Shown here: in pieces, positions 15,824 to 23,758 of the stretch | Layout of the letters: every line of letters begins with the position of its first letter | Numbering within the stretch: the first letter of the stretch is position 1 | DNA from: JBMNMU01 sp050953505 | GTDB lineage: Bacteria; Bacillota; Clostridia; Peptostreptococcales; Anaerovoracaceae | Reading direction: 5' to 3' | Length of the DNA: 64,000 nt | Assembly: GCA_050953505.1 (NCBI GenBank) | Contig: JBMNMU010000001.1 | Coordinates: forward strand, 2,480,001 to 2,544,000 | Translations under genes and position numbers: made by a program | The notes under the pieces: generated by a model | Database searches by the model: none | Told to the model about the DNA's origin: nothing | The model's input: only the letters and a program-made list of their open reading frames with translations

Positions 15824-17366
15824 AGAGTATAGAACAATCTCCGAAGTAGCCGGCCCATTGATGCTTGTTCAGGATGTTGAAAATGTAACTTACGACGAAC
15901 TGGGTGAAATAGAGCTGCCAAGCGGTGAAATTAGGCAGTGTAAGGTACTAGAAATTAACGGGAGCAATGCTCTTGTTCAGTTGTTCGAAAGTGCTGCAGG
16001 GATTAACCTAGCTGGTAGTAAGGTGCGTTTCCTTGGAAGAGGAATCGAACTAGCTGTGTCTGAAGACATGCTTGGACGTGTATTTGATGGTCTTGGCAGA
16101 CCTGCAGACGGTGGAGCTGAAATTATTCCAGAAAAGCGTTTGGATATCAATGGACTTCCAATGAACCCAGCGGCTCGTGACTATCCTGCAGAATTTATTC
16201 AGACTGGTGTATCCGCCATCGACGGCTTGAATACGCTGGTTAGAGGGCAAAAGCTGCCTATTTTCTCAGGATCCGGACTACCTCACGCTGACCTTGCGGC
16301 TCAGATCGCCCGTCAAGCGAAGGTACTTGGTACCGATAGTAACTTCGCCGTTGTTTTCGCGGCAATTGGTATCACCTTTGAAGAAGCAGATTTCTTTATC
16401 TCTGACTTTAAGAAAACTGGAGCCATCGATCGTACGGTCATGTTTACCAACCTGGCAAACGATCCGGCCATCGAGCGTATTTCAACACCTCGTATTGCAT
16501 TGACTGCAGCTGAGTATCTAGCTTTTGAGAAAGGGATGCACGTACTAGTTATTCTAACGGACATCACCAACTATGCAGAAGCTCTTCGTGAGGTTTCCGC
16601 AGCTCGTAAGGAGGTTCCAGGAAGAAGAGGATATCCTGGATACTTGTATACTGACCTAGCAACTCTTTATGAGAGAGCAGGAAGGAAGAAGGGATTTGAA
16701 GGATCTATTACAATGATTCCGATTCTGACTATGCCGGAAGATGATAAGACTCACCCAATCCCTGACTTGACAGGATATATTACAGAGGGGCAGATTATTC
16801 TTTCCCGTGAACTATATAGAAAAGGCATCATGCCACCTATCGACGTATTGCCGTCCTTATCACGTCTAAAGGATAAGGGTATTGGTAAAGGCAAGACAAG
16901 AGAGGACCACGCAGATACCATGAACCAGCTGTTTGCTGTATATTCCAGAGGTAAGGAATGTAAAGAATTGATGGCTATCCTGGGTGAAGCGGCCTTGTCC
17001 GATACGGATAAGCTGTATGCGCAATTCGCCGATGCCTTTGAAAATCAGTATGTATCTCAAGGTTATGAAACCAACAGAAGCATCGAGGAGACCTTGAACC
17101 TTGGCTGGAGTCTTTTGGAACTAATGCCACGTAGTGAGCTGAAGCGTGTAAGAGATGAGTACCTAGACAAGTATCTGGGCAAGCAAGATGATGGAATGCA
17201 TGGTGTGACTGGATGCGCTGTCGGGGATGAAATAGCTGAGGGAGTTGCGGCTGATGCTTCTGGCGATGCTGCAGGTGCTGAGGTGCTTGACGCTGAGGTT
17301 TCTAGTGTTGAGGCAGGTAGCAAACAAGCTAAAAACGATAAAACCAAAAACAAAGCTAAGAAATAA
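15816..17366 (+). CDS. ntpB: V-type ATP synthase non-catalytic subunit B with an extended tail
   Basis: 516 aa from ATG 15816, 9 bp after AAGGAGG; an ATG directly abutting the RBS at 15807 is unlikely. No Walker A (GSGLPHADLAAQIARQA replaces it), as expected for the regulatory subunit; VFAAIGITFEEADFF and SRLKDKGIGKGKTREDH are typical. Known B subunits end about residue 460-465; here ~50 more residues follow (GVTGCAVGDEIAEGVAADAS to the Lys-rich KNDKTKNKAKK), a low-complexity Ala/Val/Glu tail without homology to the family. Confidence 0.95.
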   Translation: MFKEYRTISEVAGPLMLVQDVENVTYDELGEIELPSGEIRQCKVLEINGSNALVQLFESAAGINLAGSKVRFLGRGIELAVSEDMLGRVFDGLGRPADGGAEIIPEKRLDINGLPMNPAARDYPAEFIQTGVSAIDGLNTLVRGQKLPIFSGSGLPHADLAAQIARQAKVLGTDSNFAVVFAAIGITFEEADFFISDFKKTGAIDRTVMFTNLANDPAIERISTPRIALTAAEYLAFEKGMHVLVILTDITNYAEALREVSAARKEVPGRRGYPGYLYTDLATLYERAGRKKGFEGSITMIPILTMPEDDKTHPIPDLTGYITEGQIILSRELYRKGIMPPIDVLPSLSRLKDKGIGKGKTREDHADTMNQLFAVYSRGKECKELMAILGEAALSDTDKLYAQFADAFENQYVSQGYETNRSIEETLNLGWSLLELMPRSELKRVRDEYLDKYLGKQDDGMHGVTGCAVGDEIAEGVAADASGDAAGAEVLDAEVSSVEAGSKQAKNDKTKNKAKK

Positions 17367-17383
17367 ATAGGGAGGTGACGGGA

Positions 17384-18076
17384 ATGGCAAGATTAAATGT
17401 GAACCCGACACGAATGGTGCTGACCTCTCTGAAAAAGAAACTTGCTGTGGCAACTCGTGGTCATAAGCTCATGAAAGATAAGCGAGACGAACTGATGAAG
17501 CAGTTTCTAGAATTGGCGAGAGAGAATAAGGTTTTACGTGAAAAGGTAGAAAGCCTGCTCCAGGAGGTTTACAAGGATTTTGCCGTAGCTAATGCGGTAA
17601 TGTCTGCTCCCATGATGGAGGAAGCCTTGATGTACCCCAAGCAGGGCGTTGAAATTGATGTAAAAACAAGAAATATAATGAGTGTTGATGTCCCCGTGTT
17701 TGAGTTTTCAAGCACAGGAGAAGAGACCGGCAGCATTTACCCTTACGGTTTTGCATCTACCTCTGGGGAACTAGACAAGGCGATACAAAATCTTTCAACG
17801 GTCTTCCCGGTCATGCTGTCACTGGCAGCTATGGAAAAGGAAGCCAGCCTACTTTCTGAGGAAATCGAAAAAACCAGAAGAAGGGTAAACGCCTTAGAAT
17901 ACGTAATGATTCCAAGGCTTCAAGAAACCATAAAATACATCAAAATGAAGCTGGACGAAAACGAAAGAGGCAACCAGACCAGACTAATGAAGGTCAAAGA
18001 CATGATGCTTGAAGAAGCCATCAGAGAAAAGATTGCCCAAGACGAAGCTTGCTACAACGAGTTCGCAGGCAAGTAA
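17384..18076 (+). CDS. ntpD: V-type ATP synthase subunit D (central shaft)
   Basis: 230 aa from ATG 17384, 6 bp after GGGAGGTG. Long antiparallel coiled coil: N-terminal LNVNPTRMVLTSLKKKLAVA and C-terminal EIEKTRRRVNALEYVMIPRL, the classic NtpD signatures; it rotates inside the A3B3 head. Last gene of the operon; the first terminator-like hairpin of the following array begins ~70 bp downstream. Confidence 0.95.
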   Translation: MARLNVNPTRMVLTSLKKKLAVATRGHKLMKDKRDELMKQFLELARENKVLREKVESLLQEVYKDFAVANAVMSAPMMEEALMYPKQGVEIDVKTRNIMSVDVPVFEFSSTGEETGSIYPYGFASTSGELDKAIQNLSTVFPVMLSLAAMEKEASLLSEEIEKTRRRVNALEYVMIPRLQETIKYIKMKLDENERGNQTRLMKVKDMMLEEAIREKIAQDEACYNEFAGK

Positions 18077-18146
18077 TAAGTCGTAGATGACTGAGTTTAC
18101 TGGCTGACGAGTACACAGTAAGTTTCATCAAAATTAACAATTATTA

Positions 18147-18595
18147 AGAAGTGAAGTGTAGGATCCCCCGAACATGCCCGGGTTCCTACACTTTTTCATT
18201 TTATCAGGTAATTGTAGGAAAGAACAGGAGATTTCCTACAATAAACTCTAAATAAGGGGAAGGTGTAGGAAGGTCCACATTAGGGTTCCTACACCTTTTC
18301 GACTTCGCAAATGTAAATGTAGGAAAATCAACTAAAATTCATACATAAAGGATCGAAAGCAGGTAAAGTGTAGGAAAATCAAGGCCAAAGTTCCTGCACT
18401 TTATTGAGTTTTAAAGGATATTGTAGGGAAATCGCTAGATTTTCCTACAAATGGACCTAACAAACAATGAAAGTGTAGGAAAACTAAAATCCCGATTCCT
18501 ACACTTTTTCAATTATTAAAGGATATTGTAGGAAAACCGCCTAAAGTTCCTACAAAACAGAACTATAAATAAGAAAATGCAGGAAACTCAAACCT
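18147..18595 (+). repeat. Array of GTAGGAA/TTCCTAC hairpins after the V-ATPase operon
   Basis: About eight dyads in a row, alternating two types: GTGTAGGAA-loop-TTCCTACAC and TTGTAGGAA-loop-TTCCTACAA, with loops of 12-20 nt that differ between units. Several are followed by TTTTTC, so the first (18154-18196) probably terminates the ntp operon. The same unit order, diverged, recurs at 25166-25650. Confidence 0.85.
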
Positions 18596-18685
18596 CACCC
18601 CCCCAAAACCTCAACCCCCATCCCTCACCCCCCCAAAACCTCAACCCCCATCCCTCAACTCCCTAACCCCAACCCCTAATAATAG
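18590..18685 (-). repeat. C-rich tandem repeat; G-quadruplex-prone on the minus strand
   Basis: A ~32-bp unit (CTCACCCCCCCAAAACCTCA then ACCCCCATCC) is repeated twice and followed by CCCTAACCCCAACCCC. The minus strand carries at least six runs of three or more G in under 90 nt. 18690-18785 is plain AT-rich sequence. Confidence 0.7.
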
Positions 18686-18785
18686 CTAAGCAGAATTATA
18701 TATTTCATACAACGCAAGCTTTTATGCTTTATAAACCAGAAAAGACTTGATTAATAAATGTAAATAATATACAATAAAACAAATA

Positions 18786-18860
18786 TATGGAGAGAGGTTA
18801 TCCCTATTGCATGGATGAAGGCTCTCTAGCGTGCAATAGGTATAACTGAACAGCTCCATA
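18786..18860 (+). promoter_or_regulatory. Structured 5' leader element, possibly pseudoknotted
   Basis: Nested pairing: TATGGAG (18786-18792) with CTCCATA (18854-18860); GTTAT (18797-18801) with ATAAC (18842-18846); CCTATTGCA (18803-18811) with TGCAATAGG (18832-18840). AGAGAG (18791-18796) is exactly complementary to CTCTCT in the apical loop (18822-18827), giving a possible pseudoknot or an alternative fold. It ends 4 nt before the ribosome site of the next gene. No known riboswitch class is recognised. Confidence 0.55.
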
Positions 18861-18879
18861 ATATAGGAGGAGATGAGGG

Positions 18880-19752
18880 ATGTATGAAACTCTAGATATA
18901 TTGAAAGCGGATTATAACTATCAAAGGAGGCTAGCGGAGAAATACAAGCGGGAATTGGAATGGTTGCCGAAGGGGAGCTTATATATCAATTGTAAAAATG
19001 GAAAAGAATATGTATATGTTCGTGTGGTGAAAAATAAAAATTCTCTTCAAATTCAAGATAGCGAGCATGAGGAAGAACAGAAAACCCAAATTGGTCAAAA
19101 GATTAATAACACTCAGAGAAAGCCAAAATTATCTACAATTGATAGTAAGGAACATTGTAAAAAAATTAAGCGACGCCGCTTTATTGAAAAGAGTTTACCG
19201 ATTCTTGAGAAAAATATCGAAGCTCTAAGCTGTTGTATAAAAGATTATTCCGTATACAGTGAGTTAGCGGTGAGTGCGGAGTTATGTAAACCGTACCAAT
19301 TAGTATCCATGTTTGAGCCAGATTATCAAGAAAAGGTCGATATCAGTACTTGGAAAAAACTCAACTCCAGTCAGAATTCTTTTTTTTCTCAAGAAATCAA
19401 ACACACAGTAGGAGATACAAAAGTAAGATCAAAATCAGAGGCCATCATATGCAACCTACTGGAAACATTCAATATTCCGTTTAAATATGAGACCTGCCTT
19501 TCCATAGGAAAAGTAACATACTATCCGGATTTTGTGATTCTTAACCCCATTGATAATAAGGTTGTTTATTGGGAGCATTTTGGAAAAATAAACGATAAAG
19601 ACTATGTTGAAAGCTTTGAAAGAAAACTAGCGACCTATCGCATTAATGGAATCACCTTATGGAATAATTTGATCATAACATTTGATCAGCCTGATGGCTC
19701 ATTAGATGTCAGAAAGATTGAAAAGCTGATAAGAACTTTTTTTGTAGTTTAA
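18880..19752 (+). CDS. PD-(D/E)XK nuclease-like protein of unknown role
   Basis: 290 aa, RBS TAGGAGG 9 bp upstream. N-terminal half is a basic helical/coiled region (ADYNYQRRLAEKYKRELEW; KKIKRRRFIEKSLPILEKNI). The C-terminal half (from ~residue 180) reads VRSKSEAIICNLLETFNIPF, then YYPDFVIL and VYWEHFG, which fits the PD-(D/E)XK pattern (Glu of SKSE, Asp of YPDF, Glu of WEHFG). Similar clostridial proteins are hypothetical and common near mobile elements. It stands alone between a hairpin array and an orphan HicB, behind a structured leader. Nuclease activity is inferred from motifs only. Confidence 0.7.
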   Translation: MYETLDILKADYNYQRRLAEKYKRELEWLPKGSLYINCKNGKEYVYVRVVKNKNSLQIQDSEHEEEQKTQIGQKINNTQRKPKLSTIDSKEHCKKIKRRRFIEKSLPILEKNIEALSCCIKDYSVYSELAVSAELCKPYQLVSMFEPDYQEKVDISTWKKLNSSQNSFFSQEIKHTVGDTKVRSKSEAIICNLLETFNIPFKYETCLSIGKVTYYPDFVILNPIDNKVVYWEHFGKINDKDYVESFERKLATYRINGITLWNNLIITFDQPDGSLDVRKIEKLIRTFFVV

Positions 19753-19797
19753 ACTAGAGGCCAGGTTTCAGGAAGGAAACATCTGAATTTTTAAGTA

Positions 19798-20133
19798 TTA
19801 TTCATGAATGTATTCTTTAATGGCTTCCTCAACGGTGGAATTCACCGATTTACCATGTGAAGCTGAATAAAGTACAAGATTTTTATGAAGTTCCGGAGAA
19901 ATACGAACGTTAAAGCTCCCCCGATATGCTTTTTCCGCTTCGATACCTTTCTCTGCACATAATTCAAGGTAATCATCCACAGCTGATTCAAAATGCTTTC
20001 TCAGGCTATATACACTTTCTCCCTCATAGGAAATTAAGCTGTTAATACCGATAACCTTTCCAAATAGAATCTTGTCGCTGGCGGAAAACTCGACAGTACC
20101 GTAATAGCCTTTATATTCTAATAAATTTTTCAT
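19798..20133 (-). CDS. HicB-family antitoxin, apparently orphan
   Basis: 111 aa, RBS GGAGG. The HicB partial RNase-H-like fold (GYYGTVEFSASDKILFGKVIGI, then DYLELCAEKG) is followed by a C-terminal ribbon-helix-helix (SFNVRISPELHKNLVLYSASHGKS) that normally binds its own operator. HicB neutralises the HicA mRNA interferase, but no HicA (dsRBD-like, ~60 aa) is encoded on either side; only a short open stretch (HDYVNVEILEMEDFV, stop overlapping this ATG as GTATGA) precedes it, perhaps the tail of a lost partner. Confidence 0.8.
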   Translation of the reverse strand: MKNLLEYKGYYGTVEFSASDKILFGKVIGINSLISYEGESVYSLRKHFESAVDDYLELCAEKGIEAEKAYRGSFNVRISPELHKNLVLYSASHGKSVNSTVEEAIKEYIHE

Positions 20134-20339
20134 ACAAAATCCTCCATTTCCAAGATTTCAACATTCACATAATCGTGGCTACACTTACAAAGCTTTTATG
20201 TTGCGAAAGCCTATTTATGTGGGGTGCCCTTCTGGTAGCATATTGGTGGCAGAAAAGGCGGCTAAGAAAACAGTCTGTTTCTGACTGAAATATGGGTGTC
20301 CAGAGGGGTAGGGGTCCCCATGTAAATAGGACCGTGGAA

Positions 20340-20720
20340 TAAATGCAAACTAATCATCCAGGCCGCATAGCCCATAGAAGTTAATTGAATTAATATTTAT
20401 AGCCGAAGGAATTAAGTCCTAAGAACTTGGATCAAAAGGCCATAGCCAATAGAAGTTGATTTAATTAAAATTTATATCCGAACCAATTTGCCTTACACAA
20501 GGAAAGAAGACCATAACTAAGTCACAGACTTAATACTTATAACCCGAACCAAATTTAATTTATATATAAAAAAGAATCTGACTAGAAGGCCATAGCCAAT
20601 AGAAGTTGGTTTAATTAAAATTTATATCCGAACAATGGAGCACAAAAAAAGACTTAACCAGATGATGATAACCATTATTATTCTTAATTAATATTTAGAC
20701 TAAACCTCATTTACACATAA
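20340..20720. repeat. Degenerate tandem repeat in the gap before the M28 gene
   Basis: The motif GGCCATAGCCAATAGAAGTT followed by AATTAAAATTTATATCCGAA occurs near-perfectly at about 20440 and 20588, and in worn form at about 20363 and 20500. 20134-20340 and 20720-20815 hold nothing recognisable. Confidence 0.7.
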
Positions 20721-20818
20721 AAAGAATTTTACTGCAAAAACCTTGATACATTTATAAAAAGAAATAGAAAAGCTGCATTTTAGCTCGAAACATTCATAAA
20801 ATACGAAAATGGATTTCA

Positions 20819-20847
20819 TTGAAAGGTGTCAGAGTTGTCTATATAAT
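20819..20847 (+). promoter_or_regulatory. Promoter of the M28 peptidase gene
   Basis: TTGAAA (20819-20824), 17-bp spacer, perfect TATAAT (20842-20847); RBS AAAGGGGG follows 7 bp before the start at 20894. Confidence 0.7.
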
Positions 20848-20893
20848 TTTTTTTATAAGCATTACACTTTTTATGTGAAAGGGGGAAAATCAC

Positions 20894-23350
20894 ATGAGAA
20901 AAAAATTAAATTTCCTGTTATCAATCATTATGATTGCAGCGCTGATTTTTTCAACCGGGTCAGTCTCCTTTGCTACACCTGAAACTGTAGATTTAACAGG
21001 CATGATTCCCGTTCGAACAACATTTGAGGATGCAGAATTAAAGGTGGATTGGGATCAGAACACAAAGACAGCTCTTATTGGAGAGAATCAAGAGCTACAA
21101 TTTACGATTGGTAGTAAAACCATGATTTTTGATGGCATTCCCTATGAAATGGACAGGGAGGCAATCCTATCAGGTGGAAAAACCTACATTGATTCATCAG
21201 TAGTCAGTGAGTTTTTAGGCGGAATCGTGGATGGAGAGAACGCCACCATTCCAGAGTATGTGGGAGACTTATTGGTTGGTGATTATAAGTCAAAGCTAGA
21301 GCTTTATCAGAAGCCTGTGCAAGGTGAAGATAAATTTTTAGCAGCCTTCAACCCACAGACTGGTTGGGATATTGCAAGAGAGTTAGTTAAAATAGGAAGT
21401 TCTGATATGGGTTTCCGACTTGGAGGTACACCAGAAGGTAAAGAGGCGGCAGATTTAATTTACAATAAGTTCAAAGAAATAGGTCTACAGCCAGAATATG
21501 ATACCTTTAAGACATACGGATGGCGTTATTTAGATTCTTCCTTCGTAGTTGAAGGATTAGACATGGAAATTCCGGTGGTGTCTGCTGTAGGGACTAAAGG
21601 TACATCAGATGAAGGAATTACTGGTGAGATCGTTTATGTCGGTACAGCAACGAAGCAAGAATTAGAAGGAATGGATCTGTCAGGCAAGATTGCTTTAATA
21701 AAAATGGATTTAGATTACCACCCATGGCAATCACAAGGCGCTTATGCAGTAGCAACCAAAGGTGCTATTGGAGTGATTTATTACTGTGAAAACTATTATG
21801 CCCAGCTAGAAGGAGGGGAAGCCTTCAATGCTCAGGACTGGAGCGGTGCTGAGATAGATATTCCAGTGGTAAATACCCCGAAAAAATATGGTGAGGCGCT
21901 GGTGGACGCTGTAGCCCAGAAACCTTATAAAGCTACTTTGGTTTCTAAAGTAGAAATTAATGAGAACGGTGACGGCTATAATGTTATTGCAAAAATAGAA
22001 GGAAAGAAATATCCTAACGAGTATGTAATCGTAAATGCTCATACAGATGCTTACTTCCAGGGATTCCAGGATGACTCAATTGCAATTGGAGGTATTGTGG
22101 CTATCGCAGAGGCAATGAAGAAAAGCGGATATGAACCAGATAGAACAATTTTATTCCTTTCCATGGATGCAGAGGAATTTGGAGCTATAGATCTGGGACC
22201 TGATTGGCTTCTTGGTTCATGGAATATGATGAAAACAAAGAATACTGAATGGGCAGGGAAAGCCGTGGCCAGTATGACCATTGAATTGTTCGCTTACGAA
22301 GGCACAAAGGATTTTGAACTGCGCGCAAGCGATACATTATATGAATACATATTAAACACCGCTAAAGGATTCGACTATAAAGCTTATGACAAGCTTGGAA
22401 TTGTAAAGAATGAAATATCCAATATGTCAGATGAATTTTCATTTGCCTACTATGGAATACCAACATTCCGTACAAACAGCGACCCCTATGTGACGGAGCA
22501 TATTTATCACACCCAGTTTGATAATAAAGAAACAACTTCCTTTGAGAAATTTTCAGAAGCCATGACTCATTATGCAAAGTTTCTTCTAAGGCTTGACAAG
22601 CTGCCCGTAGCACCCTATGACCTAACCCATGGAATTGAAAAATATAATGATAGCGTTGATTTTACTGAGCTTAACAAGCTTAATATAGGAAATGAGCTGG
22701 AAGGACTGGCAAATGCGTATCAAGAAAAAGCTACAGAGCTGTACCTTAAGAACGCCTTAATCTTAAAGAAGTATGAACAGGCAAAGAGTGAGGGCAAAGA
22801 TCTGAGCTTTATAGAAAAGGATTTGGCAGCGTATAATCAGAAGGTAAGGGATACTGTAAAGACCTACTTAACCGGCACCTTAGCATTGAGTGGTGAAACT
22901 GTAGCACTTGAAATTCCATATTATCAGGGCTTGCCACAGTTGTTCGATGATGCCATAGCTGCGTTTAAAAACAATGATGGTGCAAAGGCATCAGAGCTGT
23001 TAGGGAAGTTGAAAGGAAGCTATTATGCGGATTACGAGGATTATGAGACCTGGTATACAGTGAATAGAGACAACATCGATCCCAATAATCCTGACCGTGA
23101 CACTCTCTGGACAGAAGGCATAAAAGTACAGTATTTTGATCATTACAAGATGACACAGGGCTTAAAGGAAAAGCTTGCTGCTGGAGGAGACTATGATTAC
23201 TCTGATGAAATCAAAACATGTGAGGAATTCAAGGAAATTGCACTAAAGAACCTAAAGGAAGCATACCGTAATGATGCAGATATGTTTAAAAAAGCAAACA
23301 ATCAATTTCCTCTAGCAGAAGCAGATTTGCTCATTGAGAAGCTACAATAA
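20894..23350 (+). CDS. Exported M28-family zinc metallopeptidase with PA domain
   Basis: 818 aa. Signal peptide (KKLNFLLSIIMIAALIFSTG, cleavage near SFA-TP), then a ~90-aa copper-amine-oxidase-N-like stalk domain (MIPVRTTFEDAELKVDW; TYIDSSVVSEFLGG). A PA domain (EIVYVGTATKQELEGMDLSG) interrupts the peptidase M28 domain, whose zinc ligands are seen as NAHTDAY (His), QDDSIA (Asp), MDAEEFG (Glu pair), and a late His in VTEHIYHTQFDN. A ~230-aa helical C-terminal region follows. Likely an extracellular aminopeptidase feeding amino-acid fermentation. Monocistronic; a hairpin array follows. Confidence 0.9.
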   Translation: MRKKLNFLLSIIMIAALIFSTGSVSFATPETVDLTGMIPVRTTFEDAELKVDWDQNTKTALIGENQELQFTIGSKTMIFDGIPYEMDREAILSGGKTYIDSSVVSEFLGGIVDGENATIPEYVGDLLVGDYKSKLELYQKPVQGEDKFLAAFNPQTGWDIARELVKIGSSDMGFRLGGTPEGKEAADLIYNKFKEIGLQPEYDTFKTYGWRYLDSSFVVEGLDMEIPVVSAVGTKGTSDEGITGEIVYVGTATKQELEGMDLSGKIALIKMDLDYHPWQSQGAYAVATKGAIGVIYYCENYYAQLEGGEAFNAQDWSGAEIDIPVVNTPKKYGEALVDAVAQKPYKATLVSKVEINENGDGYNVIAKIEGKKYPNEYVIVNAHTDAYFQGFQDDSIAIGGIVAIAEAMKKSGYEPDRTILFLSMDAEEFGAIDLGPDWLLGSWNMMKTKNTEWAGKAVASMTIELFAYEGTKDFELRASDTLYEYILNTAKGFDYKAYDKLGIVKNEISNMSDEFSFAYYGIPTFRTNSDPYVTEHIYHTQFDNKETTSFEKFSEAMTHYAKFLLRLDKLPVAPYDLTHGIEKYNDSVDFTELNKLNIGNELEGLANAYQEKATELYLKNALILKKYEQAKSEGKDLSFIEKDLAAYNQKVRDTVKTYLTGTLALSGETVALEIPYYQGLPQLFDDAIAAFKNNDGAKASELLGKLKGSYYADYEDYETWYTVNRDNIDPNNPDRDTLWTEGIKVQYFDHYKMTQGLKEKLAAGGDYDYSDEIKTCEEFKEIALKNLKEAYRNDADMFKKANNQFPLAEADLLIEKLQ

Positions 23351-23457
23351 ATAATAGTAATCTTTTATGTAATGGGATATTGAGGAGGCTATGTCCACTA
23401 TTAATTGGCCCAAAAGTGGTCTAGGATAAGGGTCAAAGCTGATAAATGGATTCAAAT

Positions 23458-23758
23458 GTAAAAAAGCGTAGGAACTCAGCTTGCTGGAGTTCCTACACAT
23501 TTGAATTTTGAGCGGAATTTGTAGGAACAATCGCGGAAGGTTCATATAAAATTAATAAGCATACAAAAAGTGTAGGAACACCTATGCAGTGCAAATCGCA
23601 GGTTGCAGGGCAGGCTCCTACACTTTTAAATTTTGAGCGGAAATTGGGAACAATCGCCCAAAGTTCCTACAAAATCAACAAATCTGGAGGAGGTGTAGGA
23701 ACCTCCGCCCCAGAGTTCCTACACATTTGAATTTTCAGCGGAATTTGTAGGAACAATC
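23458..23758 (+). repeat. GTAGGAA/TTCCTAC hairpin array, left part (before the IS)
   Basis: About five dyads, e.g. GCGTAGGAACTC...GAGTTCCTACAC, joined by TTTGAATTTTGAGCGGAA linkers. The first acts as a plausible terminator of the M28 gene. The array is cut at 23758 by an IS256-family element and continues at 25166. Confidence 0.85.
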
